Origin: Myxococcales bacterium
GTDB taxonomy: Bacteria; Myxococcota_C; UBA6777
Length of the DNA: 8,417 bases
Reading direction: 5' to 3'
Assembly: GCA_027005175.1 (NCBI GenBank)
Contig: JALTMC010000030.1
Span: 1 to 8,417 of the forward strand
Under the pieces are notes generated by a model, which was not told the DNA's origin, did not search any database, and saw only the letters and a program-made list of their open reading frames with translations. Positions within the stretch are counted from its first letter, which is position 1, and each line of letters starts with the position of its first letter. This document shows positions 1-5,868 of the stretch, one piece after another. Made by a program: the position numbers and the translations under genes.

Positions 1-2858
1 CTGCTCAGGTGATGGATTCTTTTGCGGAACTGACAGGTCGTCGGTACCGGCCCTTTGATTATGTTGGTGCCGCTGATGCCGAGCGTGTCATCATCTTGAT
101 GGGATCGGGATGTGGAGCCGCAGAAGAGACTGTTCGAGCACTCACCCAACAGGGAGAGAAAGTGGGGATGGTAAAGGTCCGTTTGTACCGCCCCTTCTCC
201 ACAGCTTGGTTGATGGAGGTCTTACCCAAGAGCGTTCAATCCATTGCGGTGCTGGATCGAACCAAAGAACCGGGAGCTACGGGGGAACCCCTCTTTCAGG
301 ATGTCATTTCTGGGCTCACTCTCATGATTCAATCTGAACCCTCATCTTTTCCTCGACTTCCTGTTATGATCGGTGGACGTTTTGGATTGGGGTCCAAAGA
401 ATTTAATCCCTCCATGATTAAGGGCATCTTTGACGAACTAAAAAATGACAACCCACGTCACTCTTTTACGGTTGGGATTGTTGATGATCTTACCCTGCAT
501 AGCCTAGAATCCGATCTTTCTTTTTCAACGGAGTCCAACGATACAACCTGTGCTTTGTTTTGGGGGCTGGGCTCTGATGGTACCGTGAGCGCCAACAAAA
601 ATAGCATCAAAATTATTGGTGAAGCGACAGACTTATATGTCCAAGGTTACTTTGTATACGACTCCAAAAAATCGGGAGCCCGAACGATTTCCCATTTGCG
701 ATTTGGTCCAGAGCCGATTCAGAGTACCTATCTGATCGACAAAGCCGATATCATAGGGGTGCATCAGTTTGGCTTCCTTGAAAAATACCCTGTTCTTAAA
801 CAAGCGAGGCAAGGTGCAACGGTCTTGCTTAACAGCCCTTTCTCTGCGGAGGATGTGTGGGATGAGTTGCCTCTCTCCATCCAAGAAGAAATCATTGGTA
901 AGGAACTACAGCTCTATGTTGTGGATGCCTATGATGTCGCAAAAAGGGCAGGTCTGCAGGGTCGCATTAATACGGTGATGCAGACGGCCTTTTTCTCTGT
1001 GGTGGATACGATCGATACGGAGCTTGCCATTGAGAAGATCAAGCAGGCCATTGAGAAGTCGTATGGAAAGCGGGGGCGTGTGGTTGTCAAGCGCAACTGG
1101 GATGCTGTTGACCAGACCATTGCTGCCTTGTTTCGTGTGAATATCCCAAGAGAAGCAACTGCCACATCGACGATCCCACCGATGGTCTCTGCCGAAGCTC
1201 CTGAGCACGTACAGTCCTGGGTGGCACGCTTGCTCGCTGGGGATGGAGATGCCCTTCCCGTGAGTGCGATGTCTTGTGATGGTACCTTTGAAAGTGGAAC
1301 CACACAGTGGGAAAAACGCAACCTCGCACGTGAAGTTCCTGTTTGGGACACAGACCTCTGTATTCAATGTGGTAAGTGTGTGGCGATTTGCCCACACTCG
1401 GTGATTCGGGCAAAACGTTGCAGTGAAGATGCACTGCAACAGGCCCCAGAGAACTTCTTGTCGGCACCCGCGCGATGGAAAGAATTTAAAGAAGAGCGAT
1501 ACACTTTGCAGGTGGCTGCTGAAGATTGTACGGGTTGTCGCTTGTGTGTAGAAATCTGTCCCGCTCGTGATAAAAGTCAACTTCATCGCAAGGCTCTGGG
1601 CATGGAAGAGCATGCTCCCTTGCGCGAGCAAGGCCGGAAACACTGGGACTTCTTTCTTCAGCTACCGGAACATCAGCGCACAGAGCATGCGATGCATCTA
1701 AATAAGATTAAAGATGTACAGCTTTTGACTCCTCTGTTTGAGTTCTCTGGCGCTTGTGCTGGCTGCGGTGAAACCCCCTATCTCAAAATGCTGAGTCAGC
1801 TTTTGGGTGACCGTGCGATGATTGCAAATGCCACAGGTTGTTCGAGCATTTACGGTGGAAATCTACCGACAACACCATGGACCAAAGATAAACATGGTCG
1901 AGGGCCTGCCTGGAGTAACTCCCTCTTTGAAGACAACGCAGAGTTTGGCTTGGGGATGCGTCTGGCTCTCGACAAACAAAACGAGTATGCGAGAAAGCTT
2001 GTTTCACAGCTTTCTGAGCATTTCTCCCGTGAGCTTGTGGAAGCTATCCTTCATGCGGATCAGTCTGATGATGCTGGGATTGAAGCGCAGCGTGAGCGTG
2101 TGCTCCAACTTCGAGAAGAGATCGAAGCTGGTATTCAAAGTGAGCTATCCATAGCACCCCAATTAAAGGATCTTAAACAGCTCGCTGACACTCTTGTACG
2201 CAAGAGTGTTTGGTTGGTGGGAGGAGATGGATGGGCGTACGACATCGGCTTTGGTGGCCTAGACCATGCTCTTGCCTCTGGTGAAAATATTAAAATTTTG
2301 GTGTTGGATACAGAGGTTTATTCCAATACAGGGGGACAGGCGTCCAAATCAACCCCACGCGCGGCGGTTGCAAAGTTTGCTGCAGCAGGTAAAAATGTTC
2401 CCAAGAAAGATCTTTGTATGGTGGGTGTTAACTACGGCCAAGTGTATGTGGCTCGGATCGCGATGGGTGCGAATGAGACACAGTCTCTCAAGGCTCTTCT
2501 CGAAGCAGAGAGTTACGATGGGCCAGCCTTAATTCTGGCGTATAGCCCCTGTATTGCCCACGGTATAGACATGTCAAAAAGTGTAGACCAGCAGAAGAAG
2601 GCTGTTGATTCGGGGTACTGGCCACTGTTTCGGTATGACCCAAGGCGGGTTGCTGAAGGAAAAAATCCGATGCAGTTGGATAGCAAAGCACCCAAGATCC
2701 CGTTGGCTGATTACGTGTATGGTGAGATGCGTTATCGTATCCTACAACAGGTGGATCCCGATGGAGCCAAGAGGTTATTGTCAGCCGCAGAACACGATGT
2801 CAAAGAGCAGTGGAGAAGGTATCAACAACTGGCAGAAGCGCCAGTGCGTGAAGCTTAA
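1..2858 (+). CDS. nifJ: Pyruvate:ferredoxin oxidoreductase, 5'-truncated by window edge
   Basis: This cytoplasmic enzyme oxidises pyruvate with CoA to acetyl-CoA and CO2 and reduces ferredoxin. The frame is open to the left edge (first whole codon at base 3), so the GTG at 9 is not the real start; residues here count from it. Domain II begins at about residue 10 (GRRYRPFDY, then VIILMGSG). The gamma domain follows at about 181-350 (GLGSDGTVSANK), then an EKR-type segment (NWDAVDQTIAALFRVNIP, about 363-380). Two 4Fe-4S clusters follow: C451/C454/C457/C461 and C507/C510/C513/C517. The thiamine-diphosphate domain has C583, C586, C611 and C848 for the third cluster, GDGWAYD near 740 and YSNTGG near 771-776. 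The spacing of these cysteines matches the Desulfovibrio africanus enzyme, so only domain I, about 230 residues, is missing. All visible key residues are intact. A homologue for another 2-oxoacid is less likely but not excluded. Confidence 0.95.
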   Translation, partial: AQVMDSFAELTGRRYRPFDYVGAADAERVIILMGSGCGAAEETVRALTQQGEKVGMVKVRLYRPFSTAWLMEVLPKSVQSIAVLDRTKEPGATGEPLFQDVISGLTLMIQSEPSSFPRLPVMIGGRFGLGSKEFNPSMIKGIFDELKNDNPRHSFTVGIVDDLTLHSLESDLSFSTESNDTTCALFWGLGSDGTVSANKNSIKIIGEATDLYVQGYFVYDSKKSGARTISHLRFGPEPIQSTYLIDKADIIGVHQFGFLEKYPVLKQARQGATVLLNSPFSAEDVWDELPLSIQEEIIGKELQLYVVDAYDVAKRAGLQGRINTVMQTAFFSVVDTIDTELAIEKIKQAIEKSYGKRGRVVVKRNWDAVDQTIAALFRVNIPREATATSTIPPMVSAEAPEHVQSWVARLLAGDGDALPVSAMSCDGTFESGTTQWEKRNLAREVPVWDTDLCIQCGKCVAICPHSVIRAKRCSEDALQQAPENFLSAPARWKEFKEERYTLQVAAEDCTGCRLCVEICPARDKSQLHRKALGMEEHAPLREQGRKHWDFFLQLPEHQRTEHAMHLNKIKDVQLLTPLFEFSGACAGCGETPYLKMLSQLLGDRAMIANATGCSSIYGGNLPTTPWTKDKHGRGPAWSNSLFEDNAEFGLGMRLALDKQNEYARKLVSQLSEHFSRELVEAILHADQSDDAGIEAQRERVLQLREEIEAGIQSELSIAPQLKDLKQLADTLVRKSVWLVGGDGWAYDIGFGGLDHALASGENIKILVLDTEVYSNTGGQASKSTPRAAVAKFAAAGKNVPKKDLCMVGVNYGQVYVARIAMGANETQSLKALLEAESYDGPALILAYSPCIAHGIDMSKSVDQQKKAVDSGYWPLFRYDPRRVAEGKNPMQLDSKAPKIPLADYVYGEMRYRILQQVDPDGAKRLLSAAEHDVKEQWRRYQQLAEAPVREA

Positions 2859-2897
2859 ACCGTCAGTCATTCCCGATATCCTATAACCCGCAAAGAG

Positions 2898-2903
2898 AAG
2901 GGG
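2898..2903 (+). promoter_or_regulatory. Ribosome binding site of the DHOD-like gene
   Basis: AAGGGG lies 7 bases before the ATG at 2911 and fixes that start. The 52-base gap after the oxidoreductase stop shows no hairpin with a T-run, consistent with co-transcription. Confidence 0.6.
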
Positions 2904-2910
2904 TGTTTCG

Positions 2911-3924
2911 ATGAACCTCAGTACAACGTATCTAGGTCTGACATTGCGTCATCCACTGGTCCCATCACCATCGCCATTGTCACATAATTTGGACCGAATC
3001 CGACAACTCGAAGATGCTGGAGCCCCTGCCATCGTCATGTTTTCGTTGTTTGAAGAGGAAGTTGAAAATACGTCCTTGCAGCTATCCCACTATATGGATT
3101 ATGGCAGCGATAGTGTTGCAGATGCTTCCAACTACTTTCGCGAACCTGTCGATTTTGTACCTCCGATGGAGCGCTATCTCAAGCTCGTTTCGGATGCAAA
3201 GGAGTGCATCGACATCCCGATCATTGCAAGCCTTAACTGTACGAGCTTGGGGCATTGGGTAGAGTTTGCTAGCCTCCTTGAGGAGGCCGGTGCTGATGCC
3301 ATCGAACTCAATATTTATGATATCCTGACAGACCTCTACTTTGATGGCCTCTCTGTGGAAAAACGCAATGTCGAAATCGTAGAGACTCTCAAGCAAAATC
3401 TCTCGATACCTCTTGCGGTGAAACTACACCCTTTCTTTACCTCTTTGCCCAATGTTGCTATGCAACTCACCAATGCTGGCGCAGATGCTCTCGTCTTGTT
3501 CAATCGATTTTATCAGCCAGATATCAACATTGATACATTTCAGATCGAACCCGACCTGCGCTTGAGTCACTCTCATGAGTTACTTCTTCCTCTGCGTTGG
3601 ACCGCCATTCTATCTGGCCGTGTCTCTGCTGATTTTGCGATTACAACAGGTATTCACAATCATGTTGACTTGATTAAATCGATGATGGTTGGAGCCAATA
3701 TTGGTATGGTGGCTTCCGAACTACTCAAAAACGGTCTCTCCCGCTTGGGAGAGATCGTTAGCGAACTTCAACACTGGATGGAAGAACATGAGTATGAATC
3801 CGTTGAGCAAATGCAAGGTAGCATGAGCTACGGCAATGTTGACGACCCCTCCCACTTTGTACGCGCTAACTATATCCGTACCTTGCAATCCTTTCGCTTT
3901 GATACCACAGGCCAAGACTTCTAA
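2911..3924 (+). CDS. Dihydroorotate dehydrogenase-like flavoprotein
   Basis: This 337-residue protein is a TIM-barrel flavoprotein related to dihydroorotate dehydrogenase (PyrD/PreA fold), probably cytoplasmic and FMN-binding. Visible family features are the N-terminal LGLTLRHPLVPSPSPLS, the strand IPIIASLNCTS with N109, the strand GADAIELNIY, AVKLHPFF with K171 in the position of the FMN-contacting lysine, and a phosphate-binding end at ITTGIHNHVDLIKSMMVGAN (glycine 247) followed by VASELL. Length is normal for this subfamily, often annotated only as DHOD-like. It has no iron-sulfur motif. It sits 52 bases after the pyruvate:ferredoxin oxidoreductase gene on the same strand, an arrangement I know from several phyla, so a role tied to that enzyme or to ferredoxin is more likely than pyrimidine synthesis. 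This functional link is inference; the actual substrate is not known to me. Confidence 0.85.
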   Translation: MNLSTTYLGLTLRHPLVPSPSPLSHNLDRIRQLEDAGAPAIVMFSLFEEEVENTSLQLSHYMDYGSDSVADASNYFREPVDFVPPMERYLKLVSDAKECIDIPIIASLNCTSLGHWVEFASLLEEAGADAIELNIYDILTDLYFDGLSVEKRNVEIVETLKQNLSIPLAVKLHPFFTSLPNVAMQLTNAGADALVLFNRFYQPDINIDTFQIEPDLRLSHSHELLLPLRWTAILSGRVSADFAITTGIHNHVDLIKSMMVGANIGMVASELLKNGLSRLGEIVSELQHWMEEHEYESVEQMQGSMSYGNVDDPSHFVRANYIRTLQSFRFDTTGQDF

Positions 3925-3971
3925 CTCAACCGATTCATGAACACTCTGCTGGGAGCCGTAAACTCCAGAAT

Positions 3972-4132
3972 CAGCGAGCGAACGACTTGCGTGGGAACAG
4001 CGAGTGAACGACTTGCATGAGAACAGCGAGCGAACGACTTGCATGGGAACAGCGAGCGAACGACTTGCATGGGAACAGCGAGCGAACGACTTGCATGGGA
4101 ACAGCGAGCGAACGACTTGCATGGGAACAGCG
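3972..4132. repeat. 26-bp tandem repeat, six copies
   Basis: Six head-to-tail copies start at 3981, 4007, 4033, 4059, 4085 and 4111, each beginning AACGACTTGC, followed by ATGGGAACAGCGAGCG. Copies 3 to 5 are identical. Copy 1 differs at two positions (GTGGG, GAGTG), copy 2 at one (ATGAG), and copy 6 departs after ACAGCG. A partial unit end (CAGCGAGCG) precedes copy 1. There are no spacers, so it is not a CRISPR array. The sequence CAAGTCG at 4136-4142 is the reverse complement of CGACTTG inside the last copy (4113-4119), so the array ends in a possible 7-bp stem. Identical central copies with variant edges are typical of arrays that grow by slippage or unequal exchange. Confidence 0.95.
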
Positions 4133-4202
4133 ATTCAAGTCGCACCCGCGAGGATATGGGGGTTTCTTCCTCACGTATTTACCCGAAGTCGCGTAAAGTC
4201 CC

Positions 4203-4272
4203 TTCAGAATCTACAGCGAGAGCGAAGCGCGACTGCGTAGGCAGCCCCGTAGGGGTGAAACTGTAGGCTGAA
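4203..4272. repeat. Imperfect inverted-repeat element with two inner hairpins
   Basis: The outer arms TTCAG (4203-4207) plus CTACAG (4211-4216) pair with CTGTAG (4261-4266) plus CTGAA (4268-4272), giving an 11-bp stem with a small internal loop. Inside lie two abutting hairpins: CTGC-GTAG-GCAG (4233-4244) and CCCC-GTA-GGGG (4245-4255). The layout resembles a branched RNA or a small palindromic interspersed element. It starts 278 bases after the DHOD-like stop and ends 28 bases from the nnrS-like stop, so it could act at transcript ends. No T-run follows it on either strand, so it is not a standard intrinsic terminator. Confidence 0.6.
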
Positions 4273-4299
4273 TTAAGCCGGATTGGCTGGAGAAGGATG

Positions 4300-5475
4300 T
4301 TAACCGTCTTTTCCGTCGGCACGTGGGCTTATGAGAATGGGTGTGTAGATCCAAAGGAATATCATGAATGCCAGTGCCCATCCCGCACCAGATAGAGCTA
4401 TCGCGTGATGGTACCATGCTGGAGGCAAGAGTCGTGCAAGGACACGCAAGAACCCCGCACTAAGCATCAGTATATATGCCACAACCATGAGCTTGGATAC
4501 TTGCAGGGGGCGTCCCGAATGGCCCAGAGATACACGCGATATCATCCCCAATACGAATCCTCCGATCCCTCCAACAGTATAGGCATGCAATGCTGCACTC
4601 CATGAGACCCAGCCTTGTGTGGCTGATGCATGCAAAAAGAATGCTACTACCATCCACAAATAAGAGAGATGAAGGACCCATAAAATGGGTGTTTTTCGTG
4701 TTCTCCACGAGTGCCAGTGTCGCATACGAAGGAGGTTGCTCAAACCTGCGAGACTTGCGGCAATCCCTGTGACGGTATGTAACTCTCCCAACACAAATGC
4801 AGAAAACACAAAGGCTGTGGTGCAAGCTAAGGCCAACAGGTCAACCTCGGGCCATTTTTTTATTTCAGGATCTTTGAAGTAGTTCTTTGTAAAGAACGGG
4901 AGGATTCTGCCTCCGATTAATAGAATAAAAAAGACGACACTGTTGAGGCCAAGAAAGAGTCCCCTTCGTCCCCAACCTGTGTAGAGCCAGGAGGTTTCGA
5001 GTAAGAACAGGATATGACCCAATAGCATCGAGGAGAGCCAGAACAAGACACTGATGTTATTCCATTTGCGAGCACGCCAAAGTGACGGTGCGATGGCGAT
5101 GATAACACCCGGTAAGAAGAGGATGTCCAACCACAGCCACATCGGATGGAAGCCCAGCAGAGCCAGGAGCACTCCCGCCCGGCCCAGAATCCAAAATACC
5201 ACCAACACTCCCAGTGACTCTCCATGCAGTCCTCGGGTGCGGGTCCAGTTGGACGATGCTGTGAGTAAAAATCCTGCGATAATAGCGGCTGCAAAACCAA
5301 ATACCATCTCGTGCATATGCACTGTGACCATGTTGAGTGTGCCGGGAAAAGTCCAGTATCCCTGCAATCCTCCAACCCAATACAACACAAGCATCACAGC
5401 GTGAAGGGAACCCAACAAGAAAAAGGGTCGAAATCCCATCTTCCATACGGATGCTTTAAACCAATTACTTATCAC
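4300..5475 (-). CDS. nnrS: NnrS family membrane protein
   Basis: This is a 391-residue polytopic inner-membrane protein of the NnrS family, linked to nitric oxide metabolism and nitrosative stress in denitrifiers and other bacteria; characterised members bind haem and copper. Signature motifs are present in order: GFRPFFL at 14-20, HMHEMVFGF at 53-61, GFLLTASSNWT at 68-78, GGRILPFFT at 188-196, and HAYTVGGIGGFVLGM leading into ISRVSLGHSGR at 297-322. Histidines H53, H55, H297 and H319 are candidate metal ligands. Hydrophobic segments fill nearly the whole length, about 12 helices, and length is normal for the family. The start is GTG at 5473-5475, supported by AAGGAA 5 bases upstream; the alternative ATG at residue 13 would cut into the GFRPFF region. 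No nitric oxide reductase or nitrite reductase gene is in the window. It is divergent from the FHA activator gene. Confidence 0.88.
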   Translation of the reverse strand: MISNWFKASVWKMGFRPFFLLGSLHAVMLVLYWVGGLQGYWTFPGTLNMVTVHMHEMVFGFAAAIIAGFLLTASSNWTRTRGLHGESLGVLVVFWILGRAGVLLALLGFHPMWLWLDILFLPGVIIAIAPSLWRARKWNNISVLFWLSSMLLGHILFLLETSWLYTGWGRRGLFLGLNSVVFFILLIGGRILPFFTKNYFKDPEIKKWPEVDLLALACTTAFVFSAFVLGELHTVTGIAASLAGLSNLLRMRHWHSWRTRKTPILWVLHLSYLWMVVAFFLHASATQGWVSWSAALHAYTVGGIGGFVLGMISRVSLGHSGRPLQVSKLMVVAYILMLSAGFLRVLARLLPPAWYHHAIALSGAGWALAFMIFLWIYTPILISPRADGKDG

Positions 5476-5480
5476 TTTCT

Positions 5481-5486
5481 TTCCTT
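5481..5486 (-). promoter_or_regulatory. Ribosome binding site deciding the nnrS GTG start
   Basis: On the - strand AAGGAA stands 5 bases before GTG (5473-5475). This favours the GTG over the internal ATG 12 codons later, which would lose the conserved N-terminal stretch. Confidence 0.6.
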
Positions 5487-5714
5487 ATCTTGCTGTGATG
5501 GCGTCCGTTTTTCGTGGTTGTTTGGCTTTTGATAACATCTGTTGTGAGTAAATACGTTTCTTCTTTCCAACTAGAAAATAACCACCTTTTTCGCATGGTT
5601 CACTTCCTCTTCTTATGGGTTTTTGGGTGGGGAAAGTCGTGCGATAACGAGGACGCAACACAACACCATATGGGTATCACCAATGTCAATAGGACACTTC
5701 CTAAATGCAATATC

Positions 5715-5741
5715 TTGACAACAATCGGAATTACATCTAAT
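5715..5741 (+). promoter_or_regulatory. Candidate sigma-70 promoter for the FHA activator gene
   Basis: A perfect -35 hexamer TTGACA (5715-5720) is followed by TCTAAT (5736-5741, five of six to consensus) at a 15-bp spacing; TAATTT (5738-5743) at 17 bp is the alternative. Transcription would start near 5748-5750, so the whole 20-bp repeat array would lie in the leader of the mRNA. Fifteen base pairs is short for a spacer, so the call is moderate. Confidence 0.45.
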
Positions 5742-5750
5742 TTCGTGATA

Positions 5751-5851
5751 CCGTGAAGCTCAAACATCCGGCATGAGACTTAAACACCCGGCATGAGACT
5801 CAAACACCCGGTATGAGACTCATACACCCGGCATGAGACTCATACACCCGG
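5751..5851 (+). repeat. 20-bp direct repeat array upstream of the activator start
   Basis: Four full copies start at 5761, 5781, 5801 and 5821, consensus CAAACACCCGGCATGAGACT, with a half copy at 5841-5851 and a diverged half copy (CCGTGAAGCT) at 5751-5760. There are no spacers and the period is exactly 20. The last two junctions read ATGAG-A-CTCAT, a perfect dyad (5813-5823 and 5833-5843); earlier junctions are near-dyads ending CTCAA or CTTAA. Two helical turns per repeat would put each site on nearly the same face of DNA. The array ends 17 bases before the ATG at 5869. It could be an operator array for a regulator, possibly the downstream protein itself, or act in the leader RNA. Confidence 0.9.
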
Positions 5852-5868
5852 CGCGATTGGAACACTGA
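5753..5868 (+). other. Chain of overlapping mini-ORFs in the activator leader
   Basis: Because each 20-bp unit contains ATGA, five short frames follow one another with 4-base stop/start overlaps: 5753-5776 (GTG start, then KLKHPA), 5773-5796 (MRLKHPA), 5793-5816 (MRLKHPV), 5813-5836 (MRLIHPA) and 5833-5868 (MRLIHPARLEH). The last stop codon, TGA at 5866-5868, directly abuts the ATG of the FHA activator at 5869. None has an evident Shine-Dalgarno sequence, and neither does the activator itself. The geometry is directly visible; translation or coupling is inference. Any 20-bp repeat with an ATGA would give the same overlaps, so this may be a by-product of the repeat. Confidence 0.35.

Larger units (their letters stand above)
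3925..4299. other. Repeat-bearing intergenic region between convergent genes
   Basis: No credible gene lies here. The region contains the 26-bp tandem array (3972-4132), about 70 bases of unremarkable sequence, and the inverted-repeat element (4203-4272). Open frames that run through it exist only because the 26-bp unit has no stop codon and shifts frame at each copy. The flanking genes both point inward, so terminators are expected; no classic stem with a T-run is visible for either gene. Confidence 0.7.
5476..5868. other. Divergent intergenic region
   Basis: This is the shared upstream region of the nnrS-like gene (leftward) and the FHA activator gene (rightward). From about 5590 to 5710 I see nothing beyond AT-rich, low-complexity text. 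The right third carries a candidate sigma-70 promoter and the 20-bp repeat array. An 80-codon open frame at 5514-5756 has no family resemblance or ribosome binding site and is not called. Confidence 0.6.

Noticed and set aside
906-1643. 245-codon - strand frame inside the oxidoreductase gene
   Set aside because: Antisense to a clearly conserved coding region with intact cluster motifs; no independent evidence.
3921-4266. Several overlapping frames on both strands through the 26-bp repeats
   Set aside because: They exist only because the repeat unit lacks stop codons; the products are periodic at 26 residues, as expected from repeat DNA, and lack start signals.
5529-5533. FNR/NnrR-type box (TTGAT) upstream of the nnrS-like gene
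   Set aside because: Only a half site; the expected ATCAA partner is absent at the right spacing.
5673-5752. 8-bp inverted arms GGTATCAC and GTGATACC flanking the candidate promoter
   Set aside because: Arms are 64 bases apart, and a perfect 8-bp pair is expected about once by chance in a region this size.
5514-5756. 80-codon + strand frame in the divergent intergenic region
   Set aside because: No ribosome binding site, no recognisable family, and it overlaps the candidate promoter and the first repeat.
5761-5851. CRISPR array
   Set aside because: The 20-bp units are directly adjacent with no spacers and no cas genes are nearby; the same holds for the 26-bp array.
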